Source: Pseudomonadota bacterium
GTDB taxonomy: Bacteria > Pseudomonadota > Alphaproteobacteria > Micropepsales > Micropepsaceae
Reading direction: 5' to 3'
Assembly (NCBI GenBank): GCA_016201105.1
Contig: JACQDN010000057.1
Coordinates: 34,891-98,890 of the forward strand
DNA: 64,000 nucleotides
Shown here piece by piece: positions 40,556 through 50,726 of this stretch; positions within the stretch are counted from its first letter, which is position 1; the number at the start of each line of letters is the position of its first letter. Under the pieces are notes generated by a model that had not been told where the DNA came from, did not search any database, and saw only the letters and a list, made by a program, of their open reading frames with translations. A program made the position numbers and the translations under genes.

Positions 40556-40638
40556 TAGCCCCGCTTGGTGGGCCCTAGGTTCCGTCGTTTTCGGCGGAGA
40601 TCCAGCGGAGGCGCTGGGGCGCAAAGGGGCGGGATTCC

Positions 40639-41097
40639 ATGTCCGCGGCACTGCCGTTCATCTCGACGATGACGGGATCACTCGACGCCAAAGGTCGTGT
40701 GTGCATCCCGGCGGCATTTCGCGACGTGCTCACCGCGCAGAACACCGCCGGCGTCTACATCCTTCCCTCCTTCTCGGAAAAAGCGCTCGAAGGTTTCGGC
40801 GACGAGCTGTTGCAATTCTTTCATCAGCAAACCGCCTCGCTCGATCCGTTCTTCACCCCGCTCCACGACGACAAGGTTTTCGCGGTGCTGTCGATGGCGC
40901 AGCTTTTGCCGCGCGACGAGAACGGCCGCGTGCGTTTGCCCGACGAGATGATCGCGCATGCCGGATTGACGGAGCGCGTCACCTTCGTCGGGATGGGCCG
41001 CAAATTTCAGATCTGGGATAGCGCGCGCTTTGCCGCCTATCAGACCGAACGTCTCAAATCCGCGCTCGCCACGCGCAACGCCGGAGAAAGGACATGA
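40639..41097 (+). CDS. mraZ: Transcriptional regulator MraZ
   Basis: 152 residues with the two AbrB-like repeats of MraZ: DAKGRVCIPAAFRDVL (residues 14-29) and DENGRVRLPDEMIAHAGL (93-110). It binds repeated TGGGA boxes and controls the division and wall cluster it heads. The ribosome site is GGGGCGGGA. It overlaps rsmH by ATGA. Confidence 0.96.
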   Translation: MSAALPFISTMTGSLDAKGRVCIPAAFRDVLTAQNTAGVYILPSFSEKALEGFGDELLQFFHQQTASLDPFFTPLHDDKVFAVLSMAQLLPRDENGRVRLPDEMIAHAGLTERVTFVGMGRKFQIWDSARFAAYQTERLKSALATRNAGERT

Positions 41098-42035
41098 GCG
41101 CAGGGCACATGAGCCACGTCCCTGTTCTCCTCGCCGAAGTGCTGGAAGCGCTTTCGCCGCGCGCCGGCGCGCACTACATCGACGGCACCTTCGGCGGCGG
41201 CGGCTACGCACGCGCCATTCTGCAAGCCGCGAACTGCAAAGTGCTGGGCATCGATCGCGATCCCGACGCGGTGGCGCGCGGGGCAAAGCTCGCCGCGAAT
41301 TACAACGGCCGGCTCTCCGTCCTCGAAGGCAACTTTTCCGAAATGGATCAGCTCTTTGCCCAAACCGGGGAGCGCAAAAGCGACGGCGTCGTGCTTGATC
41401 TGGGCGTTTCGTCGTTTCAATTCGACCAGGCCGAACGCGGCTTTTCTTTTCGCGAGGATGGCCCGCTCGACATGCGCATGAGCAAGTCGGGACCGTCGGC
41501 GGCCGATATCGTGAACACCGCGGACGAAAAGACGCTGACGAAGATCATCGGCGATTTGGGCGAGGAGCGGTTTGCCCGCCGCGTCGCGCGCGCCATCGTC
41601 GCGGCGCGCCCGCTCGCCCGCACCCGCGAATTGGCGGAGGTGGTGGAGAAGGCGCTTGGCCCCGCCGCAGCCCGCCAGCCGATCCATCCGGCGACGCGCA
41701 CGTTCCAGGCGCTGCGCATCCATGTGAACGACGAACTGGGCGAACTCGAGCGCGGGCTCACCGCCGCCGAACGCGTGCTCAAGACCGGCGGGCGTCTTGC
41801 CGTCGTCGCCTTTCATTCGCTGGAAGATCGCATCGTGAAGCGTTTCCTCAGCGAACGTTCCAGCGCCGCGCCGCGCGCCTCGCGCCATGCGCCCGACAGC
41901 GCCCCCAAACACACTGCCACGTTCCACCTGCTGTCTTCGCGTCCGCGCATGCCCGGCGACGCTGAGATCCAACACAACCCGCGCGCGCGTTCCGCGCGCC
42001 TCAGAGCTGCCGAAAGAACGGCCGCCGCCGCCTAG
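41094..42035 (+). CDS. rsmH: 16S rRNA (cytosine1402-N4)-methyltransferase
   Basis: 313 residues (also called MraW). It methylates C1402 of 16S rRNA in the P site. The family start HVPVLLAEVLEAL, SAM site YIDGTFGGGGYARAIL, and LDLGVSSFQFDQAERGFSF.EDGPLDMRM are present, as is AFHSLEDRIVKRF near residue 240. Start overlaps mraZ by four bases. Confidence 0.96.
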   Translation: MSAGHMSHVPVLLAEVLEALSPRAGAHYIDGTFGGGGYARAILQAANCKVLGIDRDPDAVARGAKLAANYNGRLSVLEGNFSEMDQLFAQTGERKSDGVVLDLGVSSFQFDQAERGFSFREDGPLDMRMSKSGPSAADIVNTADEKTLTKIIGDLGEERFARRVARAIVAARPLARTRELAEVVEKALGPAAARQPIHPATRTFQALRIHVNDELGELERGLTAAERVLKTGGRLAVVAFHSLEDRIVKRFLSERSSAAPRASRHAPDSAPKHTATFHLLSSRPRMPGDAEIQHNPRARSARLRAAERTAAAA

Positions 42036-42044
42036 GAGAAGACC

Positions 42045-42458
42045 ATGATCAGGATCGCCAACTTCTTCAGCTTCGCGCTCTGCGCGCTGGCCTGTCTTGC
42101 GCTCTACCACGTCTCCGAGCAGACGCGGGTGGCCCGCGGAGAGCTGGCCGCGGTCAACCGCCAGATCGCGACCGAGCACAACACGATGAGCGTGCTGGAA
42201 GCCGAATGGGGCCGCGTCGCCGATCCCAATCGCATCCAGCGTCTGGCCGAATCGCGGCTCGGCATGAACGATGCGCCGACCGTGGAGCTCTCCTCCTTCG
42301 ATCTTCTGCCGCGCCGCGGCGACAACGCGCCGCTGAACAACGAGCAGGTGCGCCAAGCCAGCGCGATACTTCCCGGCGCGACCGTACCCGCCGCACCTAT
42401 AAATATGGCGCCCGCCAATCCGGACATCCATCTGGCGGCGCTCCACACGCAGAACTGA
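42045..42458 (+). CDS. ftsL: Division protein FtsL-like
   Basis: 137 residues: a short N-terminus, one membrane helix (FFSFALCALACLALYHV), then a coiled coil (residues 25-60, ...ELAAVNRQIATEHNTMSVLEAEWGRVADPNRIQRLAE). This layout and the place between rsmH and ftsI identify FtsL, which forms the FtsQLB complex at the septum. The last ~50 residues are a proline/alanine-rich periplasmic tail. Strong GGAGAAG ribosome site. Confidence 0.88.
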   Translation: MIRIANFFSFALCALACLALYHVSEQTRVARGELAAVNRQIATEHNTMSVLEAEWGRVADPNRIQRLAESRLGMNDAPTVELSSFDLLPRRGDNAPLNNEQVRQASAILPGATVPAAPINMAPANPDIHLAALHTQN

Positions 42459-42473
42459 TCGCATGAGGGCCAA

Positions 42474-44105
42474 ATGCAGGCCCAAACACAGGCCCGAACA
42501 GGGGGAGCTGGCGTGGGCAATACCGTTCATCAAAGACGCATCCTCGTTGCGTCCGCGCTCTGCGTCATGGCCTTTTCGCTGGTCGGTCTGCGCCTGATCG
42601 ACGTTTCGATCCTTCACGCGACGGGTGCCGGCAGCGGGACCATCGATCATCCGCTGACGGCCCGCGCCGATATCACCGACCGCAACGGCGAGTTGTTGGC
42701 GCGCGATCTTCCGGTCCACGATCTCTATGCCCGCCCGCATGCCTTTGAGGATAAGAACCAGGCTGCTCACGCGCTCGCACTCGCCGCGGGCGTGGACCAA
42801 GGGCGGCTCAGCCGCGTCTTCGCCGGCAAGCGCCAATATGTGCTGGTGGCGCGCAGGCTCTCGCCCGATGCTGAGGACCGCGTGATGAGCCTCGGCCTTC
42901 CGGGCCTGGATTTCATGGACGCGACCAAGCGTTTCTATCCCAAGGGCCGCGCCGCCGTGCAGGTGCTGGGCACCACCGATCCGGACGGCCATGGCGTTTC
43001 CGGTCTCGAGCTCGGGCTCGATCCCAAGCTTCGCGGTGCCGAACCGGGTTCCAAAGTCGCTCTCTCGCTCGATATGCGCATCCAGTATGTGCTCGCCCAT
43101 GAAACGGAAGCCGCGCGCGAGAATTTCAAGGCGCGGGCAGCCGGCGGCATCGTCATGGATGTGCGTACCGGCGAAATCCTCGCCATGGCCTCGCTGCCGG
43201 ATTCCGAATTCGGCCAAGTGCAGCCCGATGTCGATCCGCGCCGCAACCGCATGGCGCAGGACGTCTATGAACTGGGTTCCGTGTTCAAGATCTTCTCCTT
43301 CGCGCTGGCGATGGAGGACCACACCGTAAGGCTCGACGAAACCATTCCCGTCGGCACCGGCTTCAAGCTCGACCGCTACACGATCCGCGACGCCGAGCGG
43401 CTTCCCGCTTACATGACAGCGCGCGACATCCTCGCCCAATCCTCCAATATCGGCACCGCCCAGATTGCGCTGCGTTCCGGGCCGGACCGCCAGCGCCAGT
43501 TCCTTGCGAGCCTGGGATTGCTGTCGCCGGCTGAGGCCGAAATTCCGGAAACTGCGCGCCCGCTCATCCCGCGCCACTGGGGCCAGATCGAAACCGCCAC
43601 CATCGGTTTCGGCCACGGCATTTCCGTCAGCCCGCTGTCCTTCGTGACGGCGGCGGCGATCATCGTTAACGGCGGGCGGCGCATCACCCCGACGTTCCTG
43701 AAACAAACAGGCGACCGGCGCGGCGAGCAGGTCATCAAGCCGGAAACCAGCGCTACCATGCGCGAGCTTCTGCGTTATGTCGTCACCAACGGCACCGGCA
43801 AAAAAGCCGACGTTGTGGGCTACGATGTCGGCGGCAAGACGGGCTCGGCCCAAAAGGCCGGCGCGCACGGCTATGTCGAGCACAAGCTCATGACATCGTT
43901 CTGCGCCGTCTTCCCGATTTCGAACCCGCGCTATCTCGTCTTCGTGATGCTGGACGAGCCGCATGGTACGAAGGAAACCTTCGGCTTTGCACTGGCGGGT
44001 TATACGGCGGCGCCGCTCGCGGGCCGCGTGATCGCGCGCATCGCGCCCATGCTCAGCATGCCGACTTCGGCACCGATCCTCGCGGATGCCAAAGAGAATA
44101 CATAA
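42474..44105 (+). CDS. ftsI: Septal peptidoglycan transpeptidase FtsI (PBP3)
   Basis: 543 residues; one membrane anchor (about 22-44), a pedestal domain, and a class B transpeptidase domain with SxxK at Ser269-Lys272 (GSVFK), SSN at 323-325, and KTG at Lys455. It cross-links septal peptidoglycan. It shares one base with murE (TAATG). Confidence 0.96.
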   Translation: MQAQTQARTGGAGVGNTVHQRRILVASALCVMAFSLVGLRLIDVSILHATGAGSGTIDHPLTARADITDRNGELLARDLPVHDLYARPHAFEDKNQAAHALALAAGVDQGRLSRVFAGKRQYVLVARRLSPDAEDRVMSLGLPGLDFMDATKRFYPKGRAAVQVLGTTDPDGHGVSGLELGLDPKLRGAEPGSKVALSLDMRIQYVLAHETEAARENFKARAAGGIVMDVRTGEILAMASLPDSEFGQVQPDVDPRRNRMAQDVYELGSVFKIFSFALAMEDHTVRLDETIPVGTGFKLDRYTIRDAERLPAYMTARDILAQSSNIGTAQIALRSGPDRQRQFLASLGLLSPAEAEIPETARPLIPRHWGQIETATIGFGHGISVSPLSFVTAAAIIVNGGRRITPTFLKQTGDRRGEQVIKPETSATMRELLRYVVTNGTGKKADVVGYDVGGKTGSAQKAGAHGYVEHKLMTSFCAVFPISNPRYLVFVMLDEPHGTKETFGFALAGYTAAPLAGRVIARIAPMLSMPTSAPILADAKENT

Positions 44106-45595
44106 TGGGACCACAATCGGGGACGAACATAAGAACGGGTAATGTGGGCAAAGCAAAAGTGACAGCCCCCAAGAGATTTGCCGGACTCGCGAGCGACAGC
44201 CGCGACGTCAAGCCCGGCTATTTGTTTGCCGCGCTGCCGGGCACGCAGGCCAACGGCTCGGCCTATATCGACGACGCGGTGCGCCGCGGCGCCACAGCCG
44301 TGCTTGGCGTTCCCGCGGCGCGCGCGAAAGCGGAAAGCCTCGGCGTGCATTTCATCGCCGACGAAAATCCGCGTCTGCGTCTGGCGAAATTCGCGGCGGC
44401 TTTTTTCGGCACCCAGCCGAGCGTTGTCGCCGCCGTCACCGGCACCAACGGCAAGACCTCCATCACCGTATTCTTGCGCCAGATTTGGACACTGCTGGGC
44501 TATCGCGCCGCGAGCATGGGCACCATCGGCGTCGTCACGCCCAAAGGCGATATCAAGCTCAACCACACCACACCCGATCCTGTGGAAGTCCATGCCATCC
44601 TTGCCCAACTCAAGCGCGAGGGTGTCGAGTATCTGGCGCTGGAAGCTTCCAGCCATGGGCTCGATCAATATCGCCTCGATGGCGTCAATGTGGTCGCAGC
44701 CGGTTTCACCAATCTCACCCGCGATCATCTGGATTATCATCCGGACTTCGACGCTTACCTTGCCGCCAAGTTGCGCCTCTTCGGCGAAGTGGTTCGCGCC
44801 GGCGGCCTTGCCGTCGTCAACAGCGATGCCGCGCATGCCGAGGATTTTGTTTCTGCCGCGAAGAAACGCGATCTCAAGCTCATCACCGTCGGCAAAAGCG
44901 GCGAGGCGCTGAAGCTTGCCGGCCGCGCACCGCACGGCGACGGGCAGACCCTGCGGGTTGTTTACGCCGGCCGAAGCTATGAAATCGAGCTTCCTCTGGC
45001 CGGAAGCTTTCAGGCCTCCAATGCGTTGGTCGCCGCCGGTCTTGCTATCGGTCTGGGCGACGACGCCGGCAAAGTCTTTGCCGCGCTGGCGCATCTGAGG
45101 GGCGCGCCGGGGCGGCTGGAAAAGGTCGCCTATGCCAAGTCGGGCGCCGCGATTTATGTCGATTACGCGCACACCCCCGATGCGCTGGAAACCGTTCTCA
45201 CCGCCATCCGCCCGCATGTGGTGAACAAGCTGCATGTGATCTTCGGTTGCGGCGGGGATCGCGACAAAGGCAAACGCCCGTTGATGGGCGCGGCGGCCGC
45301 CAAGTTCGCCGATTCCGTCATCGTCACCGACGACAATCCACGCAGCGAAGATCCCGCTGTCATTCGCAAAGAAGCTTTGGCAGGAGCGCGCGGCGCGATC
45401 GAGATCGGCGACCGCGCCGCAGCGATCCGCACGGCGATCGCTGCGCTCAAGAGCGGTGACATTCTCGTCATTGCCGGCAAAGGCCATGAATCGGGGCAGA
45501 TCGTTGGCACGGAAACCCGTCCCTTCAACGATCGCGACGAGGCGATCAAGGCGGCGGCGGCGCTCGGCGGCCGCGCCGCGAAGGCCGCGCCATGA
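44105..45595 (+). CDS. murE: UDP-MurNAc-L-Ala-D-Glu: meso-diaminopimelate ligase
   Basis: 496 residues. The P-loop is VTGTNGKTS near residue 116. The substrate selectivity motif DDNPRSEDP (near 410) is the DNPR form that indicates meso-diaminopimelate rather than lysine. It adds the third residue of the stem peptide in the cytoplasm. The N-terminal start follows directly on the ftsI stop, and murF overlaps its end by ATGA. Confidence 0.96.
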   Translation: MGPQSGTNIRTGNVGKAKVTAPKRFAGLASDSRDVKPGYLFAALPGTQANGSAYIDDAVRRGATAVLGVPAARAKAESLGVHFIADENPRLRLAKFAAAFFGTQPSVVAAVTGTNGKTSITVFLRQIWTLLGYRAASMGTIGVVTPKGDIKLNHTTPDPVEVHAILAQLKREGVEYLALEASSHGLDQYRLDGVNVVAAGFTNLTRDHLDYHPDFDAYLAAKLRLFGEVVRAGGLAVVNSDAAHAEDFVSAAKKRDLKLITVGKSGEALKLAGRAPHGDGQTLRVVYAGRSYEIELPLAGSFQASNALVAAGLAIGLGDDAGKVFAALAHLRGAPGRLEKVAYAKSGAAIYVDYAHTPDALETVLTAIRPHVVNKLHVIFGCGGDRDKGKRPLMGAAAAKFADSVIVTDDNPRSEDPAVIRKEALAGARGAIEIGDRAAAIRTAIAALKSGDILVIAGKGHESGQIVGTETRPFNDRDEAIKAAAALGGRAAKAAP

Positions 45596-47007
45596 CCGCC
45601 CCAATGTCTTCATTGTGGACCTCCGCCGAAATGGAAGCCGCCACCCTCGGCCGCGCCACGCGCGCTTTCGAGGCGACCGGTATTTCGATCGATACGCGTA
45701 CGCTGAGGCCCGGCGATCTCTTCGTCGCGCTGAAAGGCGAGGCGCGCGACGGCCATGACTTCGTCAAAGCGGCGCTCGATGCCAAGGCCTGCGCGGCGCT
45801 GGTGGCACGCCAACCGGAAGGCGTGAACGACAATGCGCCGCTGCTGACGGTCGCCCATACCCAGCGCGGGCTGGAAGATCTGGGCCGCGCCTCGCGCACG
45901 CGCAGCAATGCCAAGATCATCGCCGTCACCGGCAGCGCCGGCAAAACCACCACCAAGGAAATGCTGCGCTACGCCTTCGGCGCGCTCGGCCGAACGCACG
46001 CGTCCAGCGCGTCCTACAACAATCATTGGGGCGTGCCGCTCAGCCTTTCGCTGCTGCCGCGCGACGCGCAGTATGGCGTGTTCGAAATCGGCATGAACCA
46101 TTTCGGCGAGATCCGTTCGCTGGTCGGCTTCGTGCGCCCGCATGTGGCGCTGGTCACGGCGATCGCGCCCGCCCATCTGGAATTCTTCGGCACCTGCGAG
46201 GCGATCGCCGATGCCAAGTCGGAGATCTTCGAAGGCATCAAACCCGGCGGCGCCGCGCTGCTTCCGTCAGATAGTCCGTACACGGATCGATTGGCGGCGC
46301 GCGCCAGGCAAGCCGGTGTCGCGCGGATTCTCACGTTCGGCGAGAAAATGGGCAGCGATGCGCGTCTGGTTGCGATGGACGAAACCGACGGCGGCATGAA
46401 AATCGAAAGCGAAATTCTGGGCAGACCTGTTCACTTCCGCATCGGCGCGCCGGGCGCCCATATCGCGCGCAACGCTTTGGGCGCGCTGCTTGCCGTCGGC
46501 GAAGCTGAAGGCGACGTGCTGAACGCGGCGGCCGCGCTCTCGCAATTCTCGGCGCTGAAGGGCCGTGGCGCGCGTTTTACCGTCAAGCTTGCCAGGGAGA
46601 TTGGGGGCGGCAGCGCCGAAGTGATCGACGAAAGTTACAACGCCAATCCCGCTTCGATGACGGCGGCGCTGGCGCTGCTCGGCAGCGCCAAAGCCAGGCG
46701 CCGCATCGCCGTTCTTGGCGACATGCTGGAGATGGGACCGCAGGGAACAGCGCACCACGCCGCGCTCGCAAGCGATATTGCAGCTGCGCGCGTCGATCTT
46801 GTGTTCGCCAATGGCGCGCAGATGCAAGCGCTGTGGGATGCGCTGCCTCAAGCGCGCCGCGGAGCCTATGGCGCGAAATCATCCGATATTGCTTCGAAAG
46901 TGACCGAGACTTTGCGCGATGGCGACGTCGTGCTCGTCAAAGGTTCACTGGGAAGCCGCATGGCCGTGATCGTCGACGCGCTTAAAGCGCGCGGCGGCTC
47001 GGCGTAG
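45592..47007 (+). CDS. murF: UDP-MurNAc-tripeptide: D-Ala-D-Ala ligase
   Basis: 471 residues with P-loop [12 protein letters not shown] near residue 112 and the later [12 protein letters not shown] block near 345. It completes the pentapeptide precursor by adding D-Ala-D-Ala made by Ddl. Coupled to murE by an ATGA overlap and followed 11 bases later by mraY. Confidence 0.96.
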   Translation: MTAPMSSLWTSAEMEAATLGRATRAFEATGISIDTRTLRPGDLFVALKGEARDGHDFVKAALDAKACAALVARQPEGVNDNAPLLTVAHTQRGLEDLGRASRTRSNAKIIAVTGSAGKTTTKEMLRYAFGALGRTHASSASYNNHWGVPLSLSLLPRDAQYGVFEIGMNHFGEIRSLVGFVRPHVALVTAIAPAHLEFFGTCEAIADAKSEIFEGIKPGGAALLPSDSPYTDRLAARARQAGVARILTFGEKMGSDARLVAMDETDGGMKIESEILGRPVHFRIGAPGAHIARNALGALLAVGEAEGDVLNAAAALSQFSALKGRGARFTVKLAREIGGGSAEVIDESYNANPASMTAALALLGSAKARRRIAVLGDMLEMGPQGTAHHAALASDIAAARVDLVFANGAQMQALWDALPQARRGAYGAKSSDIASKVTETLRDGDVVLVKGSLGSRMAVIVDALKARGGSA

Positions 47008-47018
47008 GGGGAATATCC

Positions 47019-48128
47019 GTGCTTCCATATCTTCTCGTTCCGCTGGCAGAACATTTCTCCGCGCTGAACGTCTTTCGCTACATCACCTTCCGCACCGGCG
47101 GCGCGATCATGACCGCGTTGCTGATTGCCTTCGTGATCGGCCCGCGGCTGATCCGCTGGCTCAAGGTCAAGCAGGGCAAAGGTCAGCCGATCCGCACCGA
47201 CGGCCCGCAGCGTCACATCGTGGAAAAGCAGGGCACCCCGACGATGGGCGGCATCCTCATTCTCGTCTCTTGCGTCGCCGCGACGTTGCTGTGGGCGGAT
47301 CTGACGAACCTCTATGTCTGGGTCGTTCTGTTCGTCACGCTCGCCTTCGGCCTGCTGGGCTTCTTCGACGACTACGTGAAAGTCTCCAAGCGCACCCATG
47401 CCGGTGTCAGCGGGAAGCTTCGCCTTCTCATAGAATTCACTGTCGCGATCGCCGCGAGCTATGTCATTTTTCATCTGGAAGATGTGTCGCTCGCGGGCGG
47501 CATCGCCATTCCGTTTTTCAAGACGGTGCTGGTCCCCTCCGATCTCGGATTCATTCCCTGGGGCATCGGGTTCTTCATATTCAGTTCGCTTGTGATCGTT
47601 GGCTCGTCGAACGCAGTGAACTTGACCGACGGTCTCGACGGTCTGGCCATCGTGCCGGTGATGATTGCCGCACTGACTTTCGCGCTGATCGCCTATCTCG
47701 TTGGCAACATAAAATTCGCCGACTATCTGCAACTGCACTATGTCGCGGGCACCGGCGAACTTGCCGTGTTTCTTGGTGCGCTCGCCGGCGCTGGGCTGGG
47801 CTTTCTGTGGTTCAACGCGCCGCCTGCCATGGTCTTCATGGGCGATACCGGCTCGCTTTCGCTTGGTGGCGCGCTCGGCGCCGTCGCGGTTGCGACCAAG
47901 CATGAAATCGTTCTCGCCATTGTCGGCGGCCTCTTCGTGATGGAAGCCGTCTCGGTGATCGTGCAGGTGATTTCGTTCAAGACGACGGGCAAGCGCGTCT
48001 TCAAGATGGCGCCGATCCATCATCACTACGAACAGCTCGGCTGGCGCGAATCCACCATCGTGATCCGCTTCTGGATCATCGCGGTCATTCTCGCCCTCGT
48101 CGGGCTTTCCACGCTGAAGTTGAGGTGA
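47019..48128 (+). CDS. mraY: Phospho-MurNAc-pentapeptide translocase MraY
   Basis: 369 residues, GTG start with AGGGGGAA site, about ten membrane helices. Signature blocks are GTPTMGG, the catalytic [20 protein letters not shown], and [11 protein letters not shown] with the C-terminal HHHYE. It makes lipid I on undecaprenyl phosphate in the inner membrane. Confidence 0.97.
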   Translation: MLPYLLVPLAEHFSALNVFRYITFRTGGAIMTALLIAFVIGPRLIRWLKVKQGKGQPIRTDGPQRHIVEKQGTPTMGGILILVSCVAATLLWADLTNLYVWVVLFVTLAFGLLGFFDDYVKVSKRTHAGVSGKLRLLIEFTVAIAASYVIFHLEDVSLAGGIAIPFFKTVLVPSDLGFIPWGIGFFIFSSLVIVGSSNAVNLTDGLDGLAIVPVMIAALTFALIAYLVGNIKFADYLQLHYVAGTGELAVFLGALAGAGLGFLWFNAPPAMVFMGDTGSLSLGGALGAVAVATKHEIVLAIVGGLFVMEAVSVIVQVISFKTTGKRVFKMAPIHHHYEQLGWRESTIVIRFWIIAVILALVGLSTLKLR

Positions 48129-48135
48129 GCGCACG

Positions 48136-49551
48136 ATGATCGCCGCCCGCTCCTTCGCGAATGCCGATGTCGGCGTCTTCGGGCTTGCGCGCTCGGGCGT
48201 CTCGTCGGTGCGCGCTCTGAAGGCCGGCGGCGCACGCATCTTCGGCTGGGACGACAACCAAGCCGGCCGTGACGCCGCCGCGCGCGAAGGGGCAAGTGTA
48301 AAGCCGTTTGCCGAATGGCCGTGGGCGAACATCAAGGCGCTGATCCTCAGTCCCGGCGTGCCGCTCACCCATCCCAGGCCCCACGACGTCGTGCTGATGG
48401 CGCAGAAGTTCGGCGCCGAAGTCGTCGGCGACATGGAATTGTTCGCGCGCGAAATCCGCAGCGACCGTGCGAAGCCGGGCAAGGCTCCCGTCGTGGCCAT
48501 TACCGGCACCAATGGCAAATCCACCACCACGGCCCTGATCGGTCACGTCCTTTCCTCTTGCGGCTACGCCGCCGAGATCGGCGGCAATATCGGCAAGCCG
48601 GTGCTCGATCTTGCTTCGCCGAACGGCAAAACCGTCTACGTGCTGGAAGTCTCGTCCTACCAGGCCGATCTTTCTCCGGGGCTCACGCCGGATGTGGCGG
48701 TTCTCACCAACATCACGCCCGACCATATCGACCGCCACGGTTCGCTCGAAAATTATGCCGCCGTGAAAGCCAGGCTGCTCGCGCAAACGGCGAAAACCGG
48801 CCAGATCTGCATTGGCGTCGACGACATCCATGCCTCCTCGCTTTACACGCGCTTCTCTTCGAACGGCGGACCGGAAGCCATTCCGGTTTCCGTCGGCAAA
48901 GTGCTTGGCCGCGGTGTCTTCGCGGTCGACGGCACTCTGTACGACGCGGTCGCCGGTCGTGCCGCTCCCGTGATGAATCTCGGTGCGGCTGCGCATCTTC
49001 CCGGCGCGCACAACTGGCAGAACGCGGCGCTCGCTTACGCCGCGACAAAACCCTTCGTGAAGGATACGCGCGCGATCGCGTCGGCTATCGCCGATTTTCC
49101 CGGCCTGCCGCATCGCATGGAAGATGTCGGCCGCATCGGCAAAGTGCGCTTCATCAACGATTCCAAAGCGACCAACGCCGACGCCGCCGAGCGCGCGCTC
49201 GTCTGCTTTCCGGATGTTTTCTGGATCGCCGGCGTCAAAGCGAAAGAGGGCGGCATCGAAAGCCTCGCGCCACTGTTTTCGCGCATCCGCAAGGCCTATC
49301 TGATCGGTGAAGCTGCCAAAGAATTTGCGCGCACGCTGGAAGACCGCGTGCCTTACGCGATGTCCGGCACGCTCGAACACGCTGTCGCCGAAGCCGCCGC
49401 CGATGCGCGCAACGCATCCGTCGCTCCGCCCGTCGTGTTGCTGTCGCCAGCCTGCGCCTCGTTCGATCAGTTCCGCGATTTCGAACATCGCGGTGAAACC
49501 TTCCGCGCCCTCGTCGCCCAACTCTCATCGCTGGAGAGGGCCGCTTCGTGA
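48136..49551 (+). CDS. murD: UDP-MurNAc-L-Ala: D-glutamate ligase
   Basis: 471 residues. An N-terminal nucleotide-sugar fold (VFGLARSGVSSVRALKAGG) is followed by P-loop VAITGTNGKSTTTALI near residue 122 and FINDSKATN near 338. It adds the second stem-peptide residue. It overlaps ftsW by a GTGA junction. Confidence 0.96.
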   Translation: MIAARSFANADVGVFGLARSGVSSVRALKAGGARIFGWDDNQAGRDAAAREGASVKPFAEWPWANIKALILSPGVPLTHPRPHDVVLMAQKFGAEVVGDMELFAREIRSDRAKPGKAPVVAITGTNGKSTTTALIGHVLSSCGYAAEIGGNIGKPVLDLASPNGKTVYVLEVSSYQADLSPGLTPDVAVLTNITPDHIDRHGSLENYAAVKARLLAQTAKTGQICIGVDDIHASSLYTRFSSNGGPEAIPVSVGKVLGRGVFAVDGTLYDAVAGRAAPVMNLGAAAHLPGAHNWQNAALAYAATKPFVKDTRAIASAIADFPGLPHRMEDVGRIGKVRFINDSKATNADAAERALVCFPDVFWIAGVKAKEGGIESLAPLFSRIRKAYLIGEAAKEFARTLEDRVPYAMSGTLEHAVAEAAADARNASVAPPVVLLSPACASFDQFRDFEHRGETFRALVAQLSSLERAAS

Positions 49552-50726
49552 CGCGCAACGACAAGGGCGGACTTGCCTCCTGGTGGTGGACGGTGGACCG
49601 CGTCGCGCTCTTTGCCATGCTCGCCCTGCTGGCGATCGGCCTCATGCTCGCCTTTGCCGCAAGCCCTGCCGCGACCGGTGGTCCCTTGACCGAAGGCGAC
49701 TTCCGCTACGCCGCCAAGCAGGTCGCCTTCGCGGCCCTGAGTCTGGCGATTATCCTCTTCACATCGTTGCTGAATTTGCGGTCGATCAAGATCGCGGCGG
49801 CGGCCGTTTTCACGCTCGCTTTGATCGGCTCTTTCATCGTGCTGTTCACCGGCAGCGAGGTGTTGGGCGCCAAGCGCTGGATCGATTTCGGCTGGATGAC
49901 GTTGCAGCCGTCGGAATTCTTGAAGCCCGGCTTCGCCATTCTCGGCGCGTCGATCCTTGCCGACAAAGCCAGGATGGTTCTGCGCAAGGAGCTGATCACG
50001 CTGCTGCTGATCGTTCCCGCGCTGATCGTTCTGATGATGCAGCCCGATGTCGGCCAGACCGGATTGCTGCTCGCGCTGTGGGCGGCGCTGCTCTTCTTCT
50101 ATGGCATCCCGTTGTTCTGGATCGGCGCGCTCGCCGGCGGCAGCGCGGTGCTGGGCATGCTCGCTTACGCATTGCTTCCGCATGTGCATCATCGCGTCGA
50201 GCAATTCCTCGATCCCGATCAGCAGGGTTATCAGACGAAGCTGGCGCTGCGTGCTTTCGAGCATGGCGGATTTGCCGGTGTCGGTCCGGGCGCGGGTACG
50301 GTGAAATATCAAATTCCTTACGCCCACTCCGATTTCATCTTTGCCGTCGCCGGCGAAGAATTCGGCCTGATTTTGTGCGTGGCGATCGCGGGGCTGTTCT
50401 GCCTCTTGAGTGTGAGGCTGTTGCTGCGCTCCTCGCGGATGAAAGATCCCTTTGCGCAGCTGGCGGGTTCTGCACTCGCGGTGGTGACGGCGCTGCAAGC
50501 CTTCATCAATATGGCCGTCGCCGTCAGCATGATGCCGGCCAAAGGCATGACGCTGCCGTTCATCTCTTACGGAGGCTCCTCGCTATTCGCCGTCGCCATG
50601 ACGATGGGCTTTGCACTCTCGGTCACGCGCCAGCGTTCCAAGATCGGCCAGCGCGATCACCATGTCTTCACCTTCCTGCGCGAGGTGCCCCCCGCTGAGG
50701 TACACCCCACTGAGGTATTGGCGTGA
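49548..50726 (+). CDS. ftsW: Septal peptidoglycan polymerase FtsW
   Basis: 392 residues with about ten membrane helices of the SEDS family. Recognisable are GAKRWIDFGWMTLQPSEFLKP (residues ~105-125), the PHVHHRVEQFLDPDQQGYQ loop, FAVAGEEFGLI, and the C-terminal LPFISYGGSSLFA. It polymerises lipid II with FtsI. GTG start overlapping murD; its own end overlaps murG. Confidence 0.96.
   Translation: MTRNDKGGLASWWWTVDRVALFAMLALLAIGLMLAFAASPAATGGPLTEGDFRYAAKQVAFAALSLAIILFTSLLNLRSIKIAAAAVFTLALIGSFIVLFTGSEVLGAKRWIDFGWMTLQPSEFLKPGFAILGASILADKARMVLRKELITLLLIVPALIVLMMQPDVGQTGLLLALWAALLFFYGIPLFWIGALAGGSAVLGMLAYALLPHVHHRVEQFLDPDQQGYQTKLALRAFEHGGFAGVGPGAGTVKYQIPYAHSDFIFAVAGEEFGLILCVAIAGLFCLLSVRLLLRSSRMKDPFAQLAGSALAVVTALQAFINMAVAVSMMPAKGMTLPFISYGGSSLFAVAMTMGFALSVTRQRSKIGQRDHHVFTFLREVPPAEVHPTEVLA

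Larger units (their letters stand above)
40246..40638. other. Divergent regulatory region between HigBA and mraZ
   Basis: 393 bases with no gene. On the toxin side lies the HigBA palindrome. On the mraZ side lie a candidate promoter and a triple MraZ box. The middle (40340-40450) is AT-rich and holds no feature I can name. Confidence 0.6.

Noticed and set aside
41040..44156. A minus-strand open frame of over 1000 codons antisense to rsmH, ftsL, ftsI
   Set aside because: It lies opposite three certain genes with strong motifs. In GC-rich DNA the antisense frame is often open; its translation is a string of R/A/G/H-rich residues without any domain.
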